Positions 1-12,300 are shown, counted from the stretch's first letter. The stretch: 23,290 nucleotides of DNA from Hyphochytrium catenoides (GCA_900088475.1 FLMG01002843.1:1-23290); one strand, 5' to 3'. Notes: a model not told the origin generated them from the letters alone. Program-made: numbers and translations.

Positions 1-350
1 GGGGGGGGGAGGAGAGGCTTAAGCCTTGTAAAGGGCAATGCCTTGTTGGAAAGCAAGGTCCAGAATCGGCAAGAAACGTTTATTTGAAGGAGAGAAAGTG
101 TTATTCTTTCTTCTTGTTTGTGGTCTGTTCAGCCTCTGCGGCAGCGAGAAGGGGAGAAAGGGGGGACAACGAGGGGAGAGACAGAAGAGAAGTGACGGAG
201 ATCCAGGAGAGAGAGAGCAACAATGGAGGCCTTATGTGGTGACCTAGAGGCGCTGATAGCTGAGAGGACGTGCACGAGAGGAGAGTGGGCGAGGACGTAG
301 ATGACGGAGCTGACCTTTCCCTTGGCTTGGTTTGGGCTCCATCTTCCCAG
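1..350 (+). other. Intronic sequence upstream of first visible GCAT exon
   Basis: This stretch opens with a run of nine G and is purine-rich around 130-230. It ends in a pyrimidine tract and an AG acceptor at 349-350, directly before a well-conserved exon. I found no segment resembling the N-terminal part of the enzyme, roughly 60-70 codons including any mitochondrial presequence, so those exons should lie to the left of the window. A short ATG-initiated reading frame near 222-300 has no recognisable similarity. Confidence 0.7.
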
Positions 351-1658
351 TGAAAGCCGCGAAGGAGGCGCTGGACACGCATGGCTTTGGCCTCAGCTCC
401 GTCAGGTTCATCTGCGGCACACAGGTCAGCCTGGAAGAATTGGGACAAAGGATCGATTTTAAGGAGTGTGCTTGTTTATGTGATGGGGAGAGAGACGCAA
501 AGAAGTAGAGAAACCAAGAGAGAGGGAGAAGGAGAGAGAAACACCTCTTCAGATCACGACGACAGTGTTCCTAGTTTACAGAGTCCCTTATGCGACGACA
601 GATGCAGTCATAGCGAGGTTGCCACAAGGGCAGAGGGATCTTGGGTTAGAGGCGGCAAGCTCGAAGTACAAGAAGAGAAACGCCTTGCTTGCCCGCTTAC
701 TGTCACGTCTCTTGTGCTCAGGATATCCACAAACAGTTGGAGCGGAAGATCGCCGAGTTCCATGGGACAGAGGACACAATCTTATATCCTTCCTGCTTTG
801 ACGCTAATGCCGGGCTCTTCGAGGTAAAGCCTTCTCTCTCTCTCTCCCTCGCTCTCCTTATTTTCCGTGGCGGTTCTCTGGGCCCTGGTGGCCCTTGAGA
901 CAGAGGGAGGAGACATCGATGTCTCTCGGGTGGAGTCGGCCGTTGGTCTTTCTTTGGGGCTTGAGCAACCTTTTCTTTCCCTCTCTCTCTCTCTGTCTCT
1001 CTGTGTCTCTCTCTTGTTTGCGGCATGGTTTCCTCGAGATCTGTATGATGAGGCTAAGCTTGCACTCTGTCACAGGCCATCCTGGATGCCGATGACGCGG
1101 TGATCAGTGATGAGCTGAACCATGCGTCCATCATCGACGGCATCAGGCTCTGCAAGGCTCAGAGGCATAGGTTCAAGCACATGGACATGAAGGACCTTGA
1201 GGAAAAGTTGAAGGCCACACAGGTGAGAAGAAATCGTTATAGATGGAGGCAAGAGGAGTCGAGAGACAGAGAGAGAGCAAGAGAGAGAGAAGAATAGAGA
1301 GAGAAAGACTCGTTTTAAACGTTTTGTGACACTTGTTTATCTTAGCACTGCCGTGTGCGGCTGATTGCTACTGATGGAGTGTTCAGTATGGACGGAGACG
1401 TGGCTCCGTTGAAGGAAATCTGCGACTTGGCCGACAAGTGAGTCTCTGCTCTTCGCTCTCTTTCTCTCCCTCTCTCTTCCTCTCGCTGTTGCTCTTCCAT
1501 CTCTAACATCGCCCTTAGGTACGATGCTCGGGTCTTTATTGATGAATGCCACGCCACGGGCTTTTTCGGTCGCACAGGGCGTGGGACAGATGAGTACCGA
1601 GGAGTGCAGGGCAGAATAGATGTATGCTGCCGCGTGTCTCCTCTCGTCTCTCTCCCTT

Positions 1659-1740
<82 letters not shown>

Positions 1741-3131
1741 CCATGGTGCAGCTGCGTAGTTCCTGGTTTTTGTCCTTCTCTCCTTTCTTTTCCTCCAAAT
1801 TGAAGCTGTTACTTCCATTGCATCGCCCGCCGTCTTACTCTCTCCCTGTTCCTATCCCCTGTCACCTCTTTTCCCCCGACTCTTCCTATTGGCTTTCTCT
1901 TTCCTTTCTTCCTCAGATCATCAACTCCACACTGGGCAAAGCGCTAGGCGGGGGCACCGGAGGCTACACCACGGGGAGAAAGGAAGTGATCGAGCTCCTC
2001 CGACAGAAGGCGCGGCCGTACCTCTTCTCTAACTCCATCGCACCCACAGTGGTAGGTCAATAAACCTCTGTCTTCCCTCTCCGACCCTTTTCGCCCCTTT
2101 GCTCGCTTAGGACTCTCAGATGCGCCTTACAGCTCCTCACACTTCCTCTCCCACGTTCTGTTCCTTGCATCAACTGCGCGAATCTTCTTTAGCCTTCCTG
2201 TGTTGGTTTGCTCTTTTCGTCTCTCTTCTCTCTCTCTTTGTGTGTGTGTCTTTATTGACCACAGACTGGCGTTTCTCTCTTTGGTGTGGCAGGTTGGTGC
2301 CTCACTGAAGGTGTTTGAGATGCTGATGGCAGACAGCTCGCTCCCTCAGAAGATCAAGGAGAACACTCAGCACTTCAGGAAGGAGATGCAGAGAGCAGGG
2401 TTCACGCTTTCTGGAGATAAGTAAGGCCATCTCAAGGCGTTTCTCTCCTTTCACCGTCTATTTTCCGTCAAGCAGCTCAGCCTATGTCTCCTGCCTTGGC
2501 AACCGTCGATGCGCTCCGTGTCCTTCTTTGTGGAGATATTTTTTTCCTTTGGTCCTCTGTTGATCGGCCGGCTAGTGGCTGTCTTGGCATATCTTTTTCT
2601 CTCTGTCTTGTGCTTCCCCTTGCTTGCTCGCTCTTTCGCCTTTGCACTTCCGTTCCGCGTCCTTTGGACTATCTCCTGACTTGCTTAACCTATTCTTACC
2701 CGACTCTGTCTTGGTCTAGGGAGTGTCCTATCGTCCCTGTGATGATCGGGGACGCGCGTCAGGCATCAGAGATGGCTGACGACTTGCTGAAGAAGGGAAT
2801 CTACGTAATCGGCTTCAGCTACCCGGTAAACAAGGGAGAGAGATGAGGGAGAAGAGGATACAAAGACGAAGAGAACGAAGGCACACAAGGAGAAAAAGGA
2901 GGGTTTAGGGAGGTTGAAATATGCAGTTCTAGGCGAGGGTCCGGCGCTTGCATTGGACGCACAGGAAGGATGTGTGGCTGACGCGAATGTTCCTCTTTCT
3001 CCTAGGTCGTTCCCAAGGGTAAGGCGCGCATTCGTGTGCAGATCTCAGCCGCGCACAGTCGCGAGCAGCTGGACCAGGCCATCAATGCTTTCAAGGAAGT
3101 CGGACGGGCCCGCGGCATCATCAGCAGCTAG
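351..3131 (+). CDS. GCAT: Glycine C-acetyltransferase (2-amino-3-ketobutyrate CoA ligase), 5' partial
   Basis: This PLP enzyme converts 2-amino-3-ketobutyrate and CoA to glycine and acetyl-CoA, the second step of threonine breakdown through threonine dehydrogenase, usually in mitochondria. Nine exons are visible: 351-424, 722-823, 1076-1222, 1346-1437, 1519-1621, 1917-2051, 2293-2420, 2720-2825 and 3006-3131 (stop TAG). All have GT-AG borders and matching phases and give about 337 residues. Family landmarks in order are [44 protein letters not shown], the cofactor aspartate in DECHATGF, the Schiff-base lysine in [18 protein letters not shown], and the C-terminal [20 protein letters not shown]. 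These match GCAT/Kbl much better than the paralogues ALAS, SPT or BioF. The first part of the protein is outside the window. Introns of 81-299 bp carry GA or CT tracts. The gene is convergent with MED20. Confidence 0.96.
1672..1736. repeat. (TC)n microsatellite in GCAT intron
   Basis: A pure TC/CT dinucleotide run of about 65 bp lies in the intron between the DECHATGF exon and the catalytic-lysine exon. It is flanked by further pyrimidine-rich sequence. It produces long open frames of Ser-Leu or Arg-Glu that are not genes. Length polymorphism is likely. Confidence 0.97.
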
Positions 3132-3595
3132 ACACAATGACAAATAGAGACTGATAACGAACCAGTCGCATAAGAAAAAGTGGGCAATAGGTGGGCAAAA
3201 GATGCGGCATGAAAAACCTGACAGGTGACCGGTGGGAGGCTATCAAGAGATGTTAAGAGCTGAAGGAGAGGTTCTTTAGTTGGCGAAGGGGAAAGAGAAT
3301 AAGAGAGAGAGGGAGATCGTAGGAAGAATCACTTATCATGCCCAGCGCTCTACCTAAGAGAAAGGAGTAATGCTTTGAAAGGAAAGACATATTTTCTGCC
3401 ATCATTAATAAGTTCAAACCGATAGAGACACCTGTAAAGCTCTTGGACTGTTCTAATTTACCGCGACGGAAGAACTAGACGAGACAGAGGGGCAAAGAGA
3501 CGACAGCTGGTAGAGCTAGAGACGAAGGGGAAGCGAAGGACATCCACGTGGTTATAGCGGAAGATGGAGAGGGGGCTGTGAGTTATGAGGTCTTT
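3132..3595. other. Intergenic region between two convergent genes
   Basis: These 464 bp separate the GCAT stop from the MED20 stop on the opposite strand and should hold both 3' untranslated regions. The sequence is purine-rich on the + strand, with a GA run near 3303-3316. I see no conserved coding sequence, RNA gene or clear canonical polyadenylation signal. Confidence 0.6.
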
Positions 3596-3816
3596 CTATA
3601 CAAGCTTGTTAAATAAATGAACGAACTGCAGGGCGGAGTGGCGGGAAGAGAACTTGTGCGGCAGGTGAGAGGCTTGGTAGAGCTCTATCAAGTCTTTGTC
3701 ATCCAGAGCCACGCCTTGTACCGTCTTCTCGTCACCTAACAGGAAGAGGACCTCTTGCATGATGCTTGCACAGCTAAGAGCCAACTGACACGGAGTGTAG
3801 TGAATCTGAGAGAGGA

Positions 3817-3847
<31 letters not shown>

Positions 3848-4191
3848 ACGTTAAGAGAGCGAGTAACAGAATTGTGAAAGATAGCAAAGGCCTTATGTGC
3901 TAGCAGAGAGGTGTGAATAAGCGTTGTCCCTTCTTCAATATCTCTTCCTTACCTCGACCACCATTCCTTTCAATTGGTTGGACCTCATGCGACAGACGCC
4001 GATCTTGATCTCAAAGTCCCCAAGATCGTAGTGGAAGCCCTGAAGAATACCGGCACCGGCGTCAGTAAGGCGATGACAGGAGGGAGAGGAAGAAGAGAAG
4101 GGACGAGAGAGGACGACTAAACAAGAATGTAAAGCGGCAGAGAGAGAGAAAGAAGTGTGTGTGTGTGAATGAGAGAGAGGGGTGTGTGTGT

Positions 4192-4224
<33 letters not shown>

Positions 4225-5238
4225 CGGGGGAGATCAATTAACCGGAGAAACGAATATAGGAAGGAGACATAATGAGAGGAAGCGTGAGAGGACGAAATGA
4301 AGAGATGAGCAGATTCTATTGAAGGAGAGACGACCGAGGTGAAAGAGAACTCCTACTCCTTACCTCCATGGTGGCTTCAAGCTTCATAGTGTAAAGATCA
4401 AGTTTCTGCAAGATAATGGCTCCTTCCTTCGTGCTCTCGAGCAGCACTCTCTCCGTCAGAGGCTTGGGCTTCTCTCTCTCGTTAACAATGTAGGTGAAAA
4501 GCTGCTCTGGGCTGTCCGACGTACGAACCATGAAGATCTCCTGCTTTTTGAAGCCCGCTGTACACGGTAAGGGCCAAGGACAAGATTAGAAGAGAAAAGA
4601 GACGAAAGGAGTGGCAAGAAGGGGCCCAATCGTGACGAGTCAGAGATATTGAAGAGATTCTAATTGAATGTTGAGGCATGATTGAGAGACATGAGCGATA
4701 AGGGGAGAAAGGGAAGGAATAAGTGGCAGGACGAATCTACAGAGCGAGAGGGAGGTCGAACTGCGGCTAACAGTCTCTCTTCCGGTCTCACGTGTGACTC
4801 TCTTCCTATGATAGAGACCGATGACCACGCGCCAACGGGTCGGCCGCTTCTTGGCTCCCAGGCTTTCAAGGACATCTTGCAAGCGCTGCAGCTCGCTGTT
4901 CACATCTTTAAAGGGCCATAGGAGAACCCTATAGCGGGGAGAGTGAGATCAACAATAGCCCAACGGCAAAGCGAGGAGAGATGAGTGGAGAGGACGGGGC
5001 CGAGGAGGAAGAGTACGACAAGAATGTCAGAGTGGGAGATGAAGAGAACACGAGAGAAGTGGGAGACAGAGTCAGAGCAAAACAGAGTGGGGAATAAAGC
5101 AGAGATAGATCCTGGAATTTAGACGAGGAGCCCGCCGTAGAAGAGTCGAAGAGGAAGAGGAAGATGAAGAGAGGCAGACGGCTTTGAGCAAAGGACGAGG
5201 ATAGTATCGGAGGCTCTTCCCAACCTTTTAACACCCAT
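3596..5238 (-). CDS. MED20: Mediator of RNA polymerase II transcription subunit 20
   Basis: MED20 is a head-module subunit of Mediator, the complex that connects transcription factors to RNA polymerase II in the nucleus. Read on the minus strand the exons are 5238-5225 (14 nt, ATG), 4928-4792, 4557-4364, 4039-3953 and 3805-3596 (stop TAG). All introns are GT-AG and phases match, giving 642 nt or 213 residues, close to the 212 of human MED20. The N-terminus MGVKRVLLWPF parallels animal MGVT and plant MPVKWVLHW. NSELQRLQDVLESLG and RWRVVIGLYHR match the plant protein. EIFMVRTSD fits the next beta strand, GFHYDLGDFEIKIG is the family core, and HSALQFVHLFNKL is the C-terminal helix. The 14-nt first exon is short and its donor is GTTGGG. 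Sense-strand introns are all CT-rich. The identification rests on alignment from memory. Confidence 0.9.
4139..4225. repeat. GA/GT low-complexity tract in MED20 intron
   Basis: Runs of GAGA and GTGTGTG alternate here in the intron between the third and fourth MED20 exons. A similar GA run lies at about 3815-3847 in the next intron. On the sense strand these are CT and CACA tracts. Their position near the acceptor side suggests extended polypyrimidine tracts that have expanded as simple repeats. Confidence 0.85.
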
Positions 5239-6314
5239 GACGGGGGCCCCAAGCCCGAGCTGTCGGGCCCTCAGGTCCAAAGGTTCTTCTAGCCCCCGAG
5301 AGTAATAAACCTTGCCCCAAGGGAGGAGGACGGTGCGCTAGTGGTGCAAATGGAGACAGCTCTTTTCAGTCGCACCGTGACCTTCCTCCAACTAGGTAGC
5401 AATCGAGTCCTTCCTTAAGCATCTATCTGAGACGGGTACTCCGTGGTCCTTCCTGGGGCGCTGGGTCCTTCTTTCCACCAAAATATATAGAATGGATCGA
5501 GCTCTGTGTAAAGCTCTACACAAAGCTCTCCTGTGAAGCTCTGTCTGACGCTCTTTGCAACTGATCTCGAACTCAAAGCTATAGGAGGCAAAGAGTTCTG
5601 TGTGAACCTTTATTATGAAGCTCTGTCTTGAGATTTCTGTGACAGAAGCTCTGTGCCAAGCTCTGCCCCTGAAGCTCTGCCTGAGCTTTGCCCTTTAAGC
5701 TCTGCCTCTGATGATTTTTGTCTCTGAAGCTTCGTCTGACGCGATTTCTTGGATAATCAAAAAAGATTTTCAACATCACCACAGAACCAAAGAACGATGT
5801 ACGGCGGTCGACGCACACCCATGAAACGCATTTCGGAACAGACTCTTCGGCCCATAGGTTATAGTGCAGGCTGGGCATTGTGGGTTTGCCGATGCGTTGC
5901 GTTTGACGCCGTTGTTGCGAAGGATGTGAGAATCAGAAGCACGAGACAGAGGAAGCCGAAGCTTCATCTCTGAGAGAAGTCCAGCGCAGATGAAGCTCCA
6001 GCAACAGAGCTCGCACCCGTTATTGGCGCGGCATCGGCTCAGACTGAGGAGTCTGGGCGGTTTGATAAGAGAGATCTGAGCTGCTTGGATAGGGAAGGCA
6101 GTTCACATTTGTTAGAGGGAGGAGCTGTTGGCAGAGACCAGGCAGGTATGGTCCCCGTCCGTGTCTGCAGCTCTTGAGCTCCAGGAGCCGCAATAGTAAG
6201 TGATGCAGGTGCTGCCACTCCTTCCTTTAAGCAGCGGGGAAGCTGGTCTGCATCTTTCAAGGAGGTAGAGCTCTATGACCTTAACGGAGGAATACTGCAT
6301 CCTACCGAGCAACA
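5239..6314. other. Divergent intergenic region between MED20 and the importin gene
   Basis: This region separates two divergent start codons and so should contain both promoters and 5' untranslated regions. The stretch to about 5475 is GC-rich and contains CCACCAAAATATATAG. It is followed by the degenerate AAGCTCTG array (5497-5740), listed separately. From 5741 to 6314 I see no conserved coding segment. No convincing TATA box or initiator could be fixed by eye. Confidence 0.55.
5497..5740. repeat. Degenerate AAGCTCTG short-repeat array
   Basis: About ten GCTCT cores, most within AAGCTCTG or close variants, recur here at spacings of 12-25 bp (for example near 5500, 5512, 5525, 5538, 5618, 5647, 5660, 5673 and 5699). 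The array is imperfect and without a fixed period. A CACCAAAATAT sequence lies just upstream at 5476-5486. A similar arrangement, CACCAAAATG followed by AAGCTCTG and AAGCTCTC, occurs before the copia gag at 22446-22500. The array may therefore be a relic of that element's leader, but this is inference. Confidence 0.6.
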
Positions 6315-9300
6315 ATGACTGAAGATCTGCGTCAGCAGTATCATCATTGTGTTTCATGTCTCTTGGGATGGACGCCGGCCGACGCTTCGGCCAAGAAGCA
6401 TGCTAACGACTGGTTGATGGCCTTCCAGGCCTCAGCACAGTCTTGGGCTATCTGCCTCGAATGCTGCTACCACCTCCTGGGCCCTGAGCGCACAAGTGAG
6501 GGCTACCAAGCGCTCTTCTTCACTCTGCAGCTGCTGCATGGGAAAGTGCATGCGGAGTGGATACACCTCCCTCCAGAGGACCGGCAGAAGTGCCGTAACG
6601 CTATCTCTTCATTGCTTTTTCGAGGGAGAGAGTATGGAGGAGCGGAGCAGTGCCTTCGCCCTTTCTCTCTTCGAAAGCTCTGCACTTTAGCCGCTTCGGT
6701 CGCGGTTCTAGAAGGACCGGTAGGTGGGGAGCTTCTTCAGGAAACACTTCGTGCTCTTTTATCTCCCCAAGCAGCTGGGACAGAGAAGAATAATCCTGTG
6801 CCTCGGCTCCAGTCGGTTTATCTTTCTTTTCTGCTGCTCGAAAGCATTGCTGAGGAAGTACGCCAGGCTCATCAGCAAGGGAAAAATGTCGATACTCGAC
6901 ATCTGGAGGCGGTCGCGATAGAGCATACTCTCAGCCTTTCAACTGAGGTTCTGGCGTCGTCGGCTGCCGTCTCTTCATGTTGCTACGAATTCCTTTCTCT
7001 CTCTTCGGAGGCTCGAGACATGGCAGAAGATCGTGCACTTTACCTCATTCTCTCGCTCTCGTGCGAGGTGGCGGCACTCTCTTGCCTCCAAACCTGGATG
7101 GACGCCTGTGAGGATGAGATTCCTCTGCTTCCCCTTCAGGAGGCACTGGGAAGAGGAGTCTTTCATTCTCTTCTCTGTATTATAGATAGGCCGCAAGCCG
7201 GCTTCGCTGTTTTGATGGAGAGAGTTATCAGACGTGGAGAGGACGTTACTGGGCAGATGAGAGGGAAAGACTCTAGAGATCTGGTGCTAGAGCGCTTGGC
7301 GAGCGGCTTCGAGGCGTCTTGCTCTCTTCTCTGCAGTCTCCTCAGCTTCAGGATGCCAGATGAAGTGACGAGTGAGCGCTGCAGCTCCGTGGAGTGGGAT
7401 CGCTATAGAGTGCAGGTAGGCAAGCAAGTGAAGAGGAGAGTTGACGTGCGCAGAAGATGGTTCAGATGTGGTAGAGAGGGAGAAAGGAAGGGGTCTTGAC
7501 CGATGCATCGGCGTAAGAAAGTTGCGTTAGAGTTAGGACGAGAAGAACAGAGTTGCGGGCGTCTGGTCTTTGCCTAACAGTCTCCCATTGTGCTAGAGTC
7601 AAGCGGTGGTGCAGGGAGCTAGGACACTTTCAAAGCAGCGGCCGCTCCTTCAGTTGTTGATTCAATTGTCGAGCGGAAGGAATAGCCCTAATTCGTCACT
7701 CGTCTCTCTTCTGGAGTCAATATCCCGTCACCTGTGCCTGGTATGACCGTAGACTTTGTGCTAGCTGGTGCTACAGTCTTGGCTTTACAAGGCGTCCTCA
7801 GCATTTTATTACCTCTGTATGGATCACTTTCCTTACGGTCGCCACTCCTCTGCCTATCCATTCATCTCTTGTTTTTTCAGGCAGCGGTGCAGCTCGCAGA
7901 GGACCAGCGTCACTTACTCTGGAGTCCGGTTGGAGGCTTTCGGAAGTTGCGAGAGGAAGCTGAGGAGGACATACGCCGAAGGGACGGACAGGGCGAGGGA
8001 CAAGGCGAGAGGGAAGGCACTGGCAGAGCTTTTCTTCACCTACTGGTCGATTGCATCAGTAGCCCGAGCCGACCAATTGCCATTCTTATGTTAGAGGTTA
8101 GTTCCACTTCCTCCTTTCCTCTATCTTAGAGGCACCTTCCCTTTCCAGTTTCCAGCCTTCCTTCCTTTGCTCTATCTTAGACCCACTTTGCCCTTTTTGC
8201 CCTCCCCCTTCACTCCAGGATTCTCCCTCTTTCTCCTACCGTTAGTGATCTCGCACATATTCGCATCGACTCATGAACTCCTCCTCTTAACCTCCCTGTC
8301 TCTCTCTCTCTCTCTCTGTGTAGACAGTCTACTTCCTCCCTTCGTACCTTATATGGGACCATTCCATTGCAACTCTTTGGCGGGAGCAGGTGCAGCAATT
8401 GTGGCGCTTCTTCAGACTCTGTTGGGACCGACGTCTTTCATCATTCAGAGACTCTGACTTATACATAATTAGCTTTTTCTTATTTTCCGTATGCCGTTCC
8501 CCTTGACCTTCTAACTCCACCTGATCTCCTAACTCCACCTTCCCTCTGCTTACCACATGACGACAGCTAGATGACTATGTTGCAACCTTGCAGCGGGTCT
8601 TGCACTGTCTGTCACTCCACTGTATGCTCCCTCCGACCGAGCGAAATAGCAGCTGTTCTGAGCAGGAAGTAGAAGATATCGAGGAGTATAGAAGGTATAT
8701 CTCCCCTATTACCGTCAAATGTGTGCTTTCCAGCCTACGAGGCCCACTGCCATCTAGAGATAGGGCAACAGCAAATCTCGTTCCATCGTTAAGTGCTAGT
8801 CCTTTATTGTCCTCCTCTTTTGCTTTGTCGCCTCACTGACAGTCGCTTTGCTTTGGCGTCGCTCTTTTTATAATCCTTGAAGAGAGTCCGCAGATGCCTT
8901 TCTTTCGCTGGCGACCAACTGGCCCGCGCTTTCCTCTGCGGTTGCTCCTGAAAGGAGTCCGGACAGATTCATCTCTCTTCTGTCGGACCTGCTGGCAAAC
9001 TGTAACACTTGGCAACAGACAGAGGTTATAGTACACATTCTGCGCTGCTTGTGTGAGCTTCTTATAGGGGACGAGGATGAGGAGCAAGAATTAGACGATG
9101 GGAGCCGAGAAGAAGAGGGAGGCAGGCAAATGGTAGCCTCACAAACCTGGGGAAGGAAGGAGGGCGATGAGAAGCTGAAGGCTTCTTGGACTGTACTTCT
9201 CGAGCAGCTGATGGCCATCAACCTTGTAAGACCCCCCGTCAGTCCTCGGATCTAAAGCTTTTTTTTATTCGTGACAACCTTCAGCCTTCCCTTCCGCCCT

Positions 9301-12300
9301 CCTCTTTCCCCCTCTCCAACACACACACACACACAACACACCTCCCTCGCCATTGTGCTCGGAAGTTTCTCACTTGACCGCTCTTTCAAACTGACGGTGG
9401 CCCTGACTCCGCCTTCCTCGTGTCCCTTTCTTGTTGCTCTTCTTTCTCGTATTACCATTGTCTGAACAGACGTCACTCTCCGTAGGACCATCCTCGTTAC
9501 CTCCAGAGCCTCCTTTCTCTTCTCTCTTCACTAGCTCGATGGCTATGTTCCCGGCCAGCGCTCTTGGGTCAGGCGGTGGTTCTAGCCCTCACAGAGACAC
9601 AGAAGCGTAACATCCAAGGAGCACGGACGCTTAAAACTCTGTGCAAGTCTCGAGGGTTAGTTATACATGGGATACTTCCAAGTCATTCTTGCCTCCAACC
9701 CTTGCTGTCATGCCATCCCCTATCTTTCTTTCATGACCCGTTCCCAGCTCCCTTAGACCTAGGGTAACTCTTGGCCTGTTCTGTACGATATAAGCTTATC
9801 ACCTGCTACATTTCGTTGCTCGATCTTCACTTTCCAGTATCTGGGACCCTCCCTCTTGGCGATCTACTCATCCATCTGGTTTGTTGCTTTTAGCTCTGCG
9901 ATTCCTTTTCAGCTTTGTCTCTGCTTGTCTCTCTCGCAGCTTGTGTGGAAATCCCTCTCAATTTCTGATATATATGCGTGTCTCCTTTCCCACAGGTCTC
10001 CCTCCCTTGCGTCCTTGCTGCTTCCAGGGGCCGTCACGCTTGTAGATGGGTTGGAGACTTCTGTCCTGGCACTGCTTTCTTCTGCTAGTTGTCCTATAGA
10101 CCTCTGTCTAGCGGAAGAGATGGAGGCCTTTTTCTCATTACTTTCATCCAGTTCTACTATCGGTGAGGATGAGTTTAATCATCGCTCGGCAACGGTCTTG
10201 AGACCTGTACTCAAAGCCTTGGAAGGTGAGTCAATGACCGAAGGTATTGGTTGCTCACCTGTTTATTTGAAATGACTTATTGTTCCCCCGCTATGCCCTT
10301 CTTGATGCGACTTAATCTCTCCCTCGAAGTCCACGTTAACCTGCGTCTTTTGGTATACTATCTTCACAGCCGCTGACTCTTCTGGTTCAGCAACACCTAC
10401 AATTTCTTCTGTGGTCCCATATCTCGAGCTCCTCTGTGCGAGTCTCCGCGGAGCAGCTCTTTCCCGCTGGTACCTCTCCCTCGTGGAACTCATCTGGCCT
10501 GTCATCGCTCACGCGGCCAGTAGCACAGGAAAGCAGTTGATGTTCCTTTTCTGACCATGCTCACTCTTGCCCTTCACTTTCTGGGACGTCCGTATGACAG
10601 ACTAAATCTCCATCGCGTCGAAAGTCCGATTAGGCCCCGTCACCTAGACTCGTTCTCTACGGAATGCGGACGCATCCTCTTTGCTCTTATCTGATTCGTG
10701 TTCGACTGCATTAGTCATGGCTGACGTTTTTTTACCAATTTATCTCCCGTCTCTTCTTGCTTGCCTTCAGACTTGCAGTTACTGGATAACGCCTGCAATT
10801 TGATCCGCGAGGTGCTCACAAACCTTCCAAGCTCTGCTATCTCCGCGAGTCTCCGGAATTCACTCTTGCATCTTATTCTAAAAATTCTTTCCACCTCAAA
10901 ACTGCCCCTTGCCGCCGCTTGCCTGGGTCTGTTTGGAAAGAAGCTGGAGGAAACAAAATGGGATGATGAATTGCAGCTCGCCGGGCAGGCGGTCGAGGTA
11001 TTGAGAGTTTCTTGGCCTGACTTGCTCTTCGGCACCTCGCTCTAAACATCCTCTCACTCTCTTCCAGCTTGAGTCATGCTTTCTGTCATTGTGTATAGTT
11101 GAGGACGGCTCTTAGGGTCTCGTGATGGCACTAGCACTTATTCTTCATCACAGGGGCTTCTCTCTGTCCTGGTGAATCCCCTTTGCTCTACCTGGGTCCG
11201 AGAAAGATCGCAGAAGGATTATCTGGGTGCACACCAGGAACTTCTGTCGCTACTTGTGGGAGAAGCGAACTCTTTAGGGTCGGGTTATCCAGCCTCCCAA
11301 CCTTTATCATCACCGGTTTCTCTCTATCTTCCAAACGTCGAATTCTATGAGGAAGCCTTCGGCGCCCTTTCTGTTCTTGCTAGAGCAGTTCCGGCAGCAT
11401 TTATGAGAGAAGCTTACCTGTGGCCTCACACCTTGCACGCTTCGGCTCTCTACACCAGTAATCTTCATTGTCTCTCGGTGGACTTGTCTGTCGCTGTCCT
11501 TTGGACATCCACAGAGGTATCTGCAGCGTTAGATTGTGTGGTCAGCGCCAGCAAGCATGGGGCCTAACCCTTGCTTGCTTCTAGGAAAGTCACTCGCTGG
11601 TAAAGAGGAAGGCTCTCCAGTTGCTGTCCTCCCTCCTCCATAGCGTGGATGCGAGTGAATCCGTGCAGGTACAGTGATAAGGAGAGGTCTAGCCTTAGAG
11701 TTTCAACCAGAAATGTCGCTTGTAACCTACGGACAAGGGTTATTCTGGTGTGTAAGTAGAAAAGGCAGAAGCTGCTGACTGAATGGTTGCAGGTAGATGC
11801 CCTTAGGACGGCGTCTCGTTCCCTTATTTTTCAGTTAGTCCGTTTCGGAGGCTCCTCTGTCGGGGGTGGAAGGGTCCAGCGTGACAGTGCTGAGCTGCTC
11901 TTTGCTCTCCTGCAAGGAAAGAGAGTACCGGCAGAAGTTAAAGGTAGGGAGCCAATCTTGACATCACTTCGTTTCTGCTAGCTACTATCCTCTGGGTATG
12001 CGGTTTATCATCGTCCAGGAAGACAAAGTGCCTCTAGATTTGCCTCAGCGCAACGAGTGTATCTTTAAGACCGCATTGGATCACGAAGACACTTCTGCCT
12101 TTTACCTGATAAGTCTACTAGCGTCAAGCCTCGTCTGAATCCTTCCTTGGGGTTCTAACTCTCTGTCCGTTGCTCCTTCCCGGCGTTCCGCTTTCTTATG
12201 GCTGATACGCATCGTTATTTTACTTATCGGCTCACCATCTGGCACCTTTTGCAACCTTTTCTTTCCGTGCATCTTCCGCTCATGCCTCTCCATGGGCCGG

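Noticed and set aside
222-300. Possible first exon of GCAT beginning with ATG at 222
   Set aside because: The translated sequence does not resemble any part of the enzyme, and the frame stops before the next exon without a fitting donor.
381-827. 148-codon plus-strand open frame
   Set aside because: It crosses the two GCAT exons 351-424 and 722-823 and the intron between them in a different frame.
1337-1818. Two overlapping minus-strand open frames of about 155 codons
   Set aside because: They consist mainly of Arg-Glu translated from the (TC)n microsatellite and run antisense to conserved GCAT exons.
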